Below, one piece after another: positions 50,287 through 57,470 of a stretch of 64,000 nucleotides of DNA; position 1 is the first letter of the stretch; every line of letters begins with the position of its first letter. Source of the DNA: Streptomyces zhaozhouensis (GTDB lineage: Bacteria > Actinomycetota > Actinomycetes > Streptomycetales > Streptomycetaceae). The notes below the pieces were generated by a model, which saw only the letters and a list, made by a program, of their open reading frames with translations, had not been told where the DNA came from and ran no database searches. The stretch covers positions 1 through 64,000 of the forward strand of contig NZ_OCNE01000026.1 in the NCBI RefSeq assembly GCF_900230195.1. The letters are read 5' to 3'. The translations under genes and the position numbers were made by a program.

Positions 50287-51285
50287 TCAGCCGACGGCGA
50301 GGTGCACCAGCCAGTAGCAGAGCGCCGCCACCCCGCCCGCGGCCGGCATGGTGATGAACCAGCCCCGCACGATGGACCCCGCCACTCCCCAGCGCACCGC
50401 GCTGACCCGCCGGGTCGCGCCCACGCCCATGATCGCGGAGGTGATCACATGGGTCGTGGAGATCGGCGCGTGGAAGAAGTAGGACGCCGAGTAGAGCACC
50501 GAGGCCGCCGTCGTCTCGGCGGCGAAGCCGCGCGGCGGGTCCAGCTCGATGATCCGCCGGCCCAGCGTCCGCATGATCCGCCAGCCGCCGGCGTAGGTGC
50601 CCAGCGAGAGCATCAGCGCGCAGGAGATCTTCACCCAGACCGGGATGCCGTCGTCCTCGTCCTGGACGTCGGCGATCACCAGCGCCATCACCACGATGCC
50701 CATGGTCTTCTGCGCGTCCTGGAGCCCGTGGCCGAGCGCCATGCCCGCCGCCGAGACGGTCTGCGCCATCCGGAAGCCCCGCTGCGCGCGGTGCGGGTTG
50801 GCCCGCCGGAACGCCCACAGGATGCCGACCATCACCAGATAGCCGAGGACCAGGCCGATCAGCGGCGAGAGGAACATCGGCAGCACGATCTTGGTGAGCA
50901 CCCCGTCCCAGTGCACCGTCGAACTGCCGGCCAGCGCCGCGCCGACCAGCCCGCCGAAGAGGGCGTGCGAGGACGACGAGGGCAGCCCGTAGTGCCAGGA
51001 AATCAGGTTCCAGGCGATGGCCCCGACCAGCGCCGCGAAGAGGATCACCATCCCCTGTCGGCCCGTCGGGGTCGCGATCAGCCCCTCGCTGACGGTCTTG
51101 GCCACGCCCGAGCCCAGAAAGGCGCCCGCCATGTTCATCACGGCGGCCATCCCCAGCGCGATCCTCGGGGTCAGCGCCCTGGTGGAGATGGAGGTGGCGA
51201 TCGCGTTCGCGGAGTCGTGGAATCCGTTGGTGTAGGTGAAGAAGAGCGCGACGCCGATGACGACGACCAGTGCGAGGGTGTCCAC
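50287..51285 (-). CDS. pitH: low-affinity inorganic phosphate transporter (PiT)
   Basis: 332 residues with about ten membrane helices. The two PHO4 signature regions are NGFHDSANAIATSISTRAL near the N-terminus and SLGTYAGGWRIMRTLG in the second half. It imports metal-phosphate driven by the proton gradient. The ATG is 7 bp after the stop of the DUF47 gene, forming the usual DUF47-PiT operon. It resembles the S. coelicolor PitH1 gene in sequence and in position near pst. Confidence 0.93.
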   Translation of the reverse strand: MDTLALVVVIGVALFFTYTNGFHDSANAIATSISTRALTPRIALGMAAVMNMAGAFLGSGVAKTVSEGLIATPTGRQGMVILFAALVGAIAWNLISWHYGLPSSSSHALFGGLVGAALAGSSTVHWDGVLTKIVLPMFLSPLIGLVLGYLVMVGILWAFRRANPHRAQRGFRMAQTVSAAGMALGHGLQDAQKTMGIVVMALVIADVQDEDDGIPVWVKISCALMLSLGTYAGGWRIMRTLGRRIIELDPPRGFAAETTAASVLYSASYFFHAPISTTHVITSAIMGVGATRRVSAVRWGVAGSIVRGWFITMPAAGGVAALCYWLVHLAVG

Positions 51286-51292
51286 GGTGGTT

Positions 51293-51913
51293 TCAGGACT
51301 CCTTGACCACGATGGTCTCCACCGTGTTGGCGACCGACTCGAAGGCGTCGGCCGCCTCTTCCAGCACGTCCACGATCTGCTTCAGCTTCATGACCTCGAT
51401 GGCCTCGAAGCCGCCGTTGAACAACTGCGCGAGCAGCTTCCTGTGCACCTGGTCGGCCTGGTTCTCCAGGCGGTTGACCTCGATCCAGTACTCGTTGAGG
51501 TCGCGCATGTCGCGCAGCCTCGGCATCGCGGCGGCGGTCAGCTCCGCCGCCCTGCCCAGCACCTCTATCTGGCTCTCCACGCCCTTGGGCAGCTCGTCGA
51601 TCTCGTAGAGGACCACGAGGTCGACCGCCTCCTCCATGAAGTCCATGATGTCGTCGAGGAGCGAGGCCAGCCGGTAGATGTCCTCCCGGTCGAACGGGGT
51701 GACGAACGAGGAGTTCAGCTCGTGGAAGATCGCGTGCGTGACGTCGTCCCCCGCGTGCTCGGCGGCGCGCATCCGCTCGCCGATCTCAACACGCGTAGCG
51801 GCGTCGGCGCCGAGCAGCTCCATGAGCAGTTTCGAGCCACTGAGCACGTTGTCGGCCGCGGTGGCGAACAGCTCGTAGAAGCTGGTCTCCTTCGGCTTCA
51901 GGCGAAAGCGCAC
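51293..51913 (-). CDS. DUF47 (PhoU-like) protein
   Basis: 206 residues, all-helical PhoU-like fold of the DUF47/Pit-accessory family. It starts RFRLKPKETSFYELF and has metal-binding helices rich in Asp/Glu (AEHAGDDVTHAIFHELN and DREDIYRLASLLDDIMDFME). DUF47 proteins are cytoplasmic regulators encoded next to PiT transporters. GTG 51913 has AGAGGAA 6 nt upstream. The gene lies 7 bp upstream of the PiT gene. Confidence 0.92.
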   Translation of the reverse strand: MRFRLKPKETSFYELFATAADNVLSGSKLLMELLGADAATRVEIGERMRAAEHAGDDVTHAIFHELNSSFVTPFDREDIYRLASLLDDIMDFMEEAVDLVVLYEIDELPKGVESQIEVLGRAAELTAAAMPRLRDMRDLNEYWIEVNRLENQADQVHRKLLAQLFNGGFEAIEVMKLKQIVDVLEEAADAFESVANTVETIVVKES

Positions 51914-52010
51914 GGCAGTTCCTCTGGCGTTCAGCGGCTGTTGTCCTGTTGATGCTAAGTGCAGGAACAAGCCACGGCTAACCCTCCCACGTCCCGCGCC
52001 GCCCGACGCC

Positions 52011-52346
52011 TCAGCGGCCGCCGTTGTACGGGCCGTAGGGGCCGTCGCTGCTGCTCCAGCCGCCGCGCCCGCCACCGCCGGTCACGGCGCGCAGCGCCGG
52101 GCGGACGTCGACGAGGTAGACGATGGTGGCGACGGTCGACACCAGCACCAGCAGCAGCCACGGGAAGACCAGCTGAACGGCGACCGCGCCGCCGAGGATC
52201 ATCAGCCAGGTCGGCTTGGTCTGCTTGTCCGCCGCGCGGAACGCGTCCTCCCGCTGGAGGGCCGCGTGGATCAGCGCGTAGCCGCTCAGGATCAGCAGCC
52301 CGAGGAAGAGGTAGAACCACAGCGACAAAAACGTCTCGTAAAACAT
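52011..52346 (-). CDS. DUF2516 small membrane protein
   Basis: 111 residues. Membrane helices at about 4-24 and 46-78 (LMILGGAVAVQLVFPWLLLV) enclose a short loop (REDAFRAADKQTKPTW), and the protein ends in a Gly/Ser/Tyr tail. This is the DUF2516 pattern. ATG 52346 follows GGTGGCGG. It is downstream of an HbhA-like gene and an XRE regulator, the same order as the M. tuberculosis hbhA locus, where a small membrane protein follows hbhA. Function unknown. Confidence 0.82.
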   Translation of the reverse strand: MFYETFLSLWFYLFLGLLILSGYALIHAALQREDAFRAADKQTKPTWLMILGGAVAVQLVFPWLLLVLVSTVATIVYLVDVRPALRAVTGGGGRGGWSSSDGPYGPYNGGR

Positions 52347-52463
52347 GCTCCGCCACCCACTGTGTCCGTTTGCGGCTGTTTGCCGATGGTTGCCTTCCAC
52401 GCTACCGGCCGGGAGCCCCGGTCGGTAATGCCCAGGGTTCCCGGCCGTCGGCGCGGTATGCGC

Positions 52464-53027
52464 TCAGTCCTTGGGCGGCATCCGCTTGGGCGGCGCGGTG
52501 TTGGTCTTGCGGGTGCCGTTGGCCCGGCGCGGCTTGGCGGCCGTGGCCTTCTTCGCGGCGGGCTCGGCCGACGCCTCGGGCTTCTCGGTGGCGGTGGCCG
52601 CCGCCCTGGCTGCGGCCTCCGCCTCCTCGGTGACGCTGGCGGGCTCGGTGAACGGCTCGGCGCCCACCGGGTCGGCGCCCACCGGGTCGGTGACCGACGC
52701 GCGCTCCACCGTCACCTCGTCCCAGTCGCCCGCGCCCTCCTCCTCGGCGCGGCGGCGCTCGACCACGGTCTTGCCGCGCTCGGCGAGGCCGTCATAGGTC
52801 TCCCGCGCCTTGACCGCGTACTCAAGCGCCACTCCGACGCCGGTCAGCGCGGCGTGCTGGGCGCGCTCGCGGATCCGGGGCAGCTGCTCGGGCGCCTCGG
52901 CGCGCAGCCGCTCCAGGGTGGCGGGCAGCTCGCGCAGCTTCTGCGCGGCGAGATCGGCGGTGCCGGCCGCCACATAGAGCGGCGTGGACTCGGTCAGCGT
53001 CTTCCGCAGGTCGTCCGTGATGGCCAT
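52464..53027 (-). CDS. HbhA-like helical protein
   Basis: 187 residues. The N-terminal 95 residues are amphipathic helix: VAAGTADLAAQKLRELPATL, then AEAPEQLPRIRERA and ETYDGLAERGKTVVERRRAE. The C-terminus is Ala/Glu-rich then Lys/Pro-rich (EPAAKKATAAKPRRANGTRK). This matches the plan of mycobacterial heparin-binding hemagglutinin (coiled coil plus Lys/Ala tail), although the Lys repeats are far shorter. Preceded by an XRE regulator and followed by DUF2516. In a soil actinomycete the role is unlikely to be adhesion to host cells; lipid-droplet or membrane association is an alternative. Confidence 0.75.
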   Translation of the reverse strand: MAITDDLRKTLTESTPLYVAAGTADLAAQKLRELPATLERLRAEAPEQLPRIRERAQHAALTGVGVALEYAVKARETYDGLAERGKTVVERRRAEEEGAGDWDEVTVERASVTDPVGADPVGAEPFTEPASVTEEAEAAARAAATATEKPEASAEPAAKKATAAKPRRANGTRKTNTAPPKRMPPKD

Positions 53028-53075
53028 GGTGGTTTCCCCTCCCGTGGGTTCCCGTGGGTCTCCGGGATTCGGTGG

Positions 53076-53582
53076 TCAGTGGTCGTCGTGCGTGGCGTGC
53101 GTCTCGTGCGCGGCGTGCGCGTCGCCTGTGTGGCGCCTCTCGTCGCCGCGCGGGGTCCCGGGCGTCGGCGCCTCGTCCGCCGCCTCGTCCGCCGCCCCGC
53201 GCGGCTCGGTCGCGGCGGTCGCGGCGGTCTCGGCACGGAACGAGGTGTAGATCTGGATCAGGGCCGCCTTCTGCGGCTCGGTCAGTCCGGGGTCGGCGAG
53301 CACCGCCTCGCGCACCCCGGGGCCCGGGGTCGCGTCGGCCTCCTCCTGTACCCGCTCGTCGAGAAAGCCGGCCTGCACGTAGAGCGTCTCGGCGGAGATC
53401 CGCAGCGCCTTGGCGAGCTGCTGGAGGATCTCGGCGCTGGGCCTGCGCAGCCCGCGCTCGATCTGGCTGAGATAGGGGTTGGACACCCCCGCCGCGTCGG
53501 CGAGCTGCCGCAGGGACAGCTGCGCCTGCCGCCGCTGCTCCCGCAGGAACGCGCCCAGGTCTCCCACACCGAGTGAAGCCAT
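53076..53582 (-). CDS. XRE-family regulator with His-rich tail
   Basis: 168 residues. An XRE helix-turn-helix occupies about 9-66 (FLREQRRQAQLSLRQLADAA and SNPYLSQIERGLRRPSAEIL). A second helical segment (DPGLTEPQKAALIQIYTSFR) follows, and the last 25 residues contain seven histidines (HTGDAHAAHETHATHDDH), a possible metal-binding tail. It lies 48 bp upstream of the HbhA-like gene, matching the regulator-hbhA-membrane protein order in mycobacteria. An inverted repeat at 53615-53631 in its promoter region suggests self-control. Confidence 0.85.
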   Translation of the reverse strand: MASLGVGDLGAFLREQRRQAQLSLRQLADAAGVSNPYLSQIERGLRRPSAEILQQLAKALRISAETLYVQAGFLDERVQEEADATPGPGVREAVLADPGLTEPQKAALIQIYTSFRAETAATAATEPRGAADEAADEAPTPGTPRGDERRHTGDAHAAHETHATHDDH

Positions 53583-53614
53583 GCGCTCCAGCGTGCACCA
53601 ACGTGCTAGCTATT

Positions 53615-53631
53615 GCAAGCGTCCTGCTTGC
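53615..53631. promoter_or_regulatory. inverted repeat upstream of the XRE gene
   Basis: GCAAGC-GTCCT-GCTTGC, 33-49 bp before the XRE start. A second small repeat GCAC-CAAC-GTGC lies at 53595-53606. A candidate autoregulatory operator. Confidence 0.45.
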
Positions 53632-53637
53632 GGCAGG

Positions 53638-54345
53638 CTATGGGGTGGCCGAGGGCACCTCAAGCACGAAGAACAAAAAGCACATCCTGGTCGACAGGTC
53701 GTGGAAGTCGTCGGGGTACAGCTCGCGGGCGGCCGGATCGGGCTGTGGCTCGCTGATGACGGCCAGACGGAAGCCGGCCGCGGTGAAGGCGTCGGTCATC
53801 GCGTGCAGTGGCCTGCGCCAGAAGGTCATCCGGGCCGGCCGCCCCAGCAGGTCGGTCCAGTCCTGGGCGTACTCGGTGGTCGCGTGGTAGTCGGGCCGGG
53901 GGTCCTGGTGGGCGTAGTCCACGAAGGGGTGCTGCACCGACGTGATCAGTCGGCCGCCTGGCCCGAGCACGCGCCGCGTCTCGGCCAGCGTCGGGCCCCA
54001 GTCCTCCAGGTAGTGCAGCACCAGCGACGCGAGGACGTCGTCGAACGCGCCGTCGGCGAACGGCAGCGGGTCGCCCAGGTCGGCCACCCGCAGGTCCGCG
54101 CCGGCACCCAGCCGCCGCCGCGCCAGCTCCACCATTTCGGCACTGGAGTCGAGGCCGGTGACGAGGGCGCCTCGGTCGCGCAGCGCGGCGAACAGCGGGC
54201 CGGAGCCGCAGCCGGCGTCGAGAATCCGGCGGCCGGCCACGTCCCCGGCGAGGGACAGCATCGCGGGCCGCTCGTAGTAGGCGTTCAGGAGGCTGGTCTC
54301 GTTGAGGGCCGAGTAGGTCTCGGCGAAGCTGTCGTAGTCGTTCAC
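53638..54345 (-). CDS. SAM-dependent methyltransferase
   Basis: 235 residues, class I methyltransferase. Motif I is ILDAGCGSGPLF, motif II acidic Asp in VTGLDSSAEM, and motif IV DDVLASLVLHYLEDW. It methylates a small molecule; UbiE/type 11-like enzymes act on varied substrates. GTG 54345 begins MNDYDSFAETYSALNE, typical for this subfamily. It faces away from the VOC-TipAS operon across 246 bp, which makes a drug- or secondary-metabolite-related role possible but unproven. Confidence 0.87.
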   Translation of the reverse strand: MNDYDSFAETYSALNETSLLNAYYERPAMLSLAGDVAGRRILDAGCGSGPLFAALRDRGALVTGLDSSAEMVELARRRLGAGADLRVADLGDPLPFADGAFDDVLASLVLHYLEDWGPTLAETRRVLGPGGRLITSVQHPFVDYAHQDPRPDYHATTEYAQDWTDLLGRPARMTFWRRPLHAMTDAFTAAGFRLAVISEPQPDPAARELYPDDFHDLSTRMCFLFFVLEVPSATP

Positions 54346-54553
54346 CCGGGCGGCGGGTGCGGACTGGGCGCGGTCCTCGGCGGCAGGCACGTCGCGGTCT
54401 CCGTCTCGTCGTCTCGGCGCAGCGCACGGGCGCTGTCTCGGTGCACTACGCCGGCCGGCGCGTCGCGGTTCCAGACGTCCTTGTCGCCGGCTTCCGGCGC
54501 GCGGGACGGGGCCGCGCCCGAGCGACCGCACGCCAGGTCCGACCGGTCCCGGC

Positions 54554-54584
54554 TTGACCCTCACGCGGCGTGAGGCGGGAGGGT
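54554..54584 (+). promoter_or_regulatory. tipA-like MerR-controlled promoter
   Basis: TTGACC (54554-54559), a 19-bp spacer, GAGGGT (54579-54584). The spacer carries the palindrome CCTCACGC-G-GCGTGAGG (54559-54575). This reproduces the layout of the S. lividans tipA promoter as I recall it (TTGCAC, a 19-bp spacer with CTCACGTCACGTGAGG, CAGCGT). The start codon of the VOC gene is 8 nt after the -10, so the transcript is probably leaderless. Confidence 0.8.
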
Positions 54585-54591
54585 CGGGGCC

Positions 54592-55134
54592 ATGAGCGAC
54601 CACTACGACGCGTTCGAGATCAGCCCCGTGCCCGCGCCGGGCCCTGAGGCGGTGCCGCCGGAGCCGTTCCGTGGCATCTACGGGATGCCCGCCTTCGCCA
54701 CCGTGCCGACCGACGACCTGGCGGCCTCCGTCGACTTCTGGGTGCGCGGGCTCGGCTTCTTCGAGCTGTTCGGCATCCCCGGCACGCTGGTGCACCTGCG
54801 GCGCTGGGCGTTCCAGGACGTGCTGCTCGTCTCGGAGGCCGAGGCCCAGGAACGGCCGCCGGCGATGAGTCTGAGCTTCGCGTGTGTGCTGAGCCAGCTC
54901 GACGGCGTCGTCGCGGACTGCCGCGCGCTGCGCCCCGACTCCGTCGACGGCCCTCGGGACACCCCCTGGAACACCCGCGACATCACGGTGATCACCCCCG
55001 AGAACGCGCGGATCGTGCTCACCGCGGCGAAGCCCTTCGACCCGGCGAGCCAGGAGGCGCGGAACCTGGAGGCCATCGGGATCACCGGCCCCGGCACCCG
55101 CCCCGGCCGGGGCGACAATGGGGAACATGGCTGA
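54592..55134 (+). CDS. VOC-fold protein (glyoxalase/bleomycin-resistance superfamily)
   Basis: 180 residues. A VOC beta-alpha module begins at about 33 (PAFATVPTDDLAASVDFWVR) with metal or ligand positions in VHLRRWAFQDVLL. A second module ends at VITPENARIVLTAA. The family includes drug-binding resistance proteins and small-molecule enzymes. ATG 54592 may be leaderless, although GGGAGGG lies 9 nt upstream. The end overlaps the start of the MerR gene. Both are driven by a tipA-like promoter, pointing to induction by a drug and a role in binding or modifying it. Confidence 0.85.
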   Translation: MSDHYDAFEISPVPAPGPEAVPPEPFRGIYGMPAFATVPTDDLAASVDFWVRGLGFFELFGIPGTLVHLRRWAFQDVLLVSEAEAQERPPAMSLSFACVLSQLDGVVADCRALRPDSVDGPRDTPWNTRDITVITPENARIVLTAAKPFDPASQEARNLEAIGITGPGTRPGRGDNGEHG

Positions 55135-55948
55135 AGCCGTCGACGCCGACGAGCCCTCGGACGCCGGAGGGTTCACCGTCGGACAGGTCTCCGCGCGTCT
55201 GGGCGTGACGGTCCGGGCGCTGCACCACTGGGACGAGATCGGACTCGCCCGGCCGTCGTCGCGCACGGCCGCCGGGTACCGGCTCTACGGCGCCGGCGAC
55301 CTGGAACGCCTGCACCGCGTCGTGGTCTACCGCGAGCTCGGGCTCGACCTGGACGCGATCCGCGCCGTCCTGGACGACTCGACGGCGGACGTGCCGGGCG
55401 CGTTGCGCGCGCAGCGCGCGCAGGTGGACGAGCGGATCGAGCGCCTCCAGCGGCTCGGCACCGGGCTGGACCGGATGATCGAGGCCCACGAGCGCGGCCT
55501 GCTGCTGACCGTCGAGCAGCAGGCCGCGCTCTTCGGCCCCGACTGGGACCCACGGTGGCCGGCCCAGGCGCGGCGGCGCTACGGGGACACGGCGCAGTGG
55601 CGGCAGTACGTCGAGCGTGCGGCCTCGCGCGGGCCCGAGGAGTGGGGGGCCGTCGCCGACGCCGTCACCGCCCTCGACCGCGCGCTCGGCGAGGCGATGG
55701 ACGCCGGTGTCGCTCCGGGCAGCGCGGAGGCCAACGCGCTCGCCGAGCGGCATCGCGAGGTCTTCGCCTCGTACTTCCCCCTCACCCGGGGGATGCAGGT
55801 CTGCCTGGGCCGCATGTACGCGTCCGACCCGGGGTTCGCGGCGCACTACGACGGCGTCCGGGTCGGCCTCGCGGCGTGGTTCCGCCGCGTGGTGGACGCC
55901 AACGCGCGGGCCCACGGGATCGATCCCGACACCGCGACCTGGAGCTAG
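55118..55948 (+). CDS. MerR regulator with TipAS antibiotic-binding domain
   Basis: 276 residues (275-273 if ATG 55127 is used). The MerR helix-turn-helix is at about 19-85 (FTVGQVSARLGVTVRALHHW, RTAAGYRLYGAGDLERLHRV), followed by a coiled coil to 125. A TipAS-type helical domain (about 135-265) ends GRMYASDPGF and AWFRRVVDANARAHG. In TipAL this domain captures thiopeptides covalently at a Cys. Here no Cys occupies the place expected from my remembered alignment, and C229 lies about seven residues later. It probably binds the palindrome at 54559-54575 and activates its own operon. Confidence 0.9.
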   Translation: MGNMAEAVDADEPSDAGGFTVGQVSARLGVTVRALHHWDEIGLARPSSRTAAGYRLYGAGDLERLHRVVVYRELGLDLDAIRAVLDDSTADVPGALRAQRAQVDERIERLQRLGTGLDRMIEAHERGLLLTVEQQAALFGPDWDPRWPAQARRRYGDTAQWRQYVERAASRGPEEWGAVADAVTALDRALGEAMDAGVAPGSAEANALAERHREVFASYFPLTRGMQVCLGRMYASDPGFAAHYDGVRVGLAAWFRRVVDANARAHGIDPDTATWS

Positions 55949-56045
55949 GGCCGGGGGCCACGACACGGGGCACCAAGCCCGGGGGGCACCCGCACCGGGC
56001 GCCGCGTCCCGGGGCACCCACAAAAAAGTGGGTACTTGGCGTCGC

Positions 56046-56075
56046 CCGCCCCCGCCGTCAGGCTGGTGGGGGCGG
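56046..56075. terminator. hairpin between convergent genes
   Basis: CCGCCCCC (56046-56053) and GGGGGCGG (56068-56075) form an 8-bp stem around a 14-nt loop between the MerR and HxlR gene ends. Confidence 0.5.
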
Positions 56076-56113
56076 CCGGGGCCGGGCCGTGCGGGTGAGG
56101 GCGGGCGGTGGCT

Positions 56114-56470
56114 TCAGTGGGCGGGCGCGGTGCCCGCCTCGACGAGCCGTTCCAGGCGGCGGTGGCCCCAGTCGGAGAGCGGTCCCAGGACCTCCGACAG
56201 CTCGCGGCCGAAGGCGGTCAGCGAGTACTCGGTGCGCAGCGGGAGTTCGTCGTAGACGCGTCGGTGCACCAGCCCGTCGGTCTCCATCTCGCGGAGCGCC
56301 GTGGTCAGCACCTTCTCGCTGACGCCTGGCAGCAGCCGGCGCAGTTCGCCGGGGCGGTGCGGGCCCGACTCCAGCTGCCAGAGCAGGGCGGTCTTCCACT
56401 TGCCGTCGATCACGGCGATCGCGGCGGTGACGCCGCACACCTCGGTGTCGTTGGCGCGGCTACGCGTCAT
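56114..56470 (-). CDS. HxlR-family transcriptional regulator
   Basis: 118 residues. The HxlR winged helix has the standard order: CGVTAAIAVIDGKWKTALLW near the start, ELRRLLPGVSEKVLTTALRE, and the wing RTEYSLTAFGRELSEVL. A single N-terminal Cys (C12) at the conserved position suggests sensing of quinones, aldehydes or other electrophiles. ATG 56470 follows AAGGGG. It is divergent from an imine-reductase-like gene with 73 bp between, the usual target arrangement. Confidence 0.9.
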   Translation of the reverse strand: MTRSRANDTEVCGVTAAIAVIDGKWKTALLWQLESGPHRPGELRRLLPGVSEKVLTTALREMETDGLVHRRVYDELPLRTEYSLTAFGRELSEVLGPLSDWGHRRLERLVEAGTAPAH

Positions 56471-56499
56471 CGATACCCCTTTTGTCCGTGTTTGTGTAT

Positions 56500-56511
56500 G
56501 GGTCGTTACCC
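56500..56511. promoter_or_regulatory. inverted repeat in the HxlR / oxidoreductase intergenic region
   Basis: GGGT-CGTT-ACCC, between the divergent genes. It could be the HxlR operator. The arms are only 4 bp. Confidence 0.35.
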
Positions 56512-56543
56512 GTTGGGTCAAGGAAACAAGAAGGCGGAGCACC

Positions 56544-57470
56544 ATGAACGAGTCCACCACCACCGCACAACAGCCCGCGACCGACCGGTCTTCCGTGACC
56601 GTGCTCGGGCTCGGGCCGATGGGCCGGGCGCTGGCCGGGGCGTTTCTCGCCGGGGGCCACCGGACCACCGTCTGGAACCGGACGCCGGGCCGCGAAGGCG
56701 CCCTGGTGGAACGCGGCGCGCTCGCCGCCGCCACTGCCGCCGAGGCGGTCGCGGCCAGCGAACTGACCGTGGTCTGCGTGGTCGACTACCGCGCCGTCGA
56801 GGGCGTGCTCGGCGGCGAGGGGGTGGCCGAGGCGCTGCGGGGGCGCACGGTGGTGAACCTGTCCAACGACATCCCGCAGCGCGTCCGCGCACTGGCGGCC
56901 TGGGCCGAGGAGCACGGCGTCGACTACCTCGACGGCGCGATCATGACGCCGACCTCCACCATCGGCACCCCCGACGCGGTCTATCTGCACAGCGGCCCCG
57001 AGGCGCTCTTCCGCCGGCACCTGCCGGTGCTGGAGGCGCTGGGCGCCGCCCACACCCATCTGGGTGAGGAGATCGGGCTGGCCGCCGCCTACGACATCGC
57101 GCTGCTCGACGTCTTCTACTCGGCGATGGGCGGCTTCGCCCACGCGCTGGCCGTCGCCGGTGCCGAGGGCATCGGCGCGCGGGAGTTGGCGCCGTTCGCC
57201 GACGGGATCGCGAGGATCCTGCCGCCGATCTTCGAGGAGCTGGCCGCCGAGGTCGACTCGGGCACGTTCAGCGGCGAAGAGAGCCCGCTGACCTCGGCGG
57301 CGTCGGCGGCCTCGCACATCGTCGAGGCGTCGGAGCACCACGGCATCGAGGCGGGGATCATGCGCGCCGTCCAGGGGTTGACCCACCGGGCGGTGGGGCT
57401 CGGCCACGGCCAGGACGGGTTCATCAGGATCACCGAACTGCTGCGACGCGGCTCGCGCGCCACCGCCTGA
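56544..57470 (+). CDS. imine-reductase-like NAD(P)-dependent oxidoreductase
   Basis: 308 residues, beta-hydroxyacid dehydrogenase/imine reductase superfamily. The NADP motif is VLGLGPMGRALAG (20-32) with WNRTPGR (44-50) favouring NADPH. The C-terminal helical domain begins GLAAAYDIALLDVFYSAM, where Y183-D184 are at the catalytic position seen in imine reductases, rather than the Lys of hydroxyacid dehydrogenases. It likely reduces a C=N or related bond. GGCGGAGC precedes the ATG. The 3' end overlaps the convergent serine hydrolase gene by 41 bp. Confidence 0.85.
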   Translation: MNESTTTAQQPATDRSSVTVLGLGPMGRALAGAFLAGGHRTTVWNRTPGREGALVERGALAAATAAEAVAASELTVVCVVDYRAVEGVLGGEGVAEALRGRTVVNLSNDIPQRVRALAAWAEEHGVDYLDGAIMTPTSTIGTPDAVYLHSGPEALFRRHLPVLEALGAAHTHLGEEIGLAAAYDIALLDVFYSAMGGFAHALAVAGAEGIGARELAPFADGIARILPPIFEELAAEVDSGTFSGEESPLTSAASAASHIVEASEHHGIEAGIMRAVQGLTHRAVGLGHGQDGFIRITELLRRGSRATA

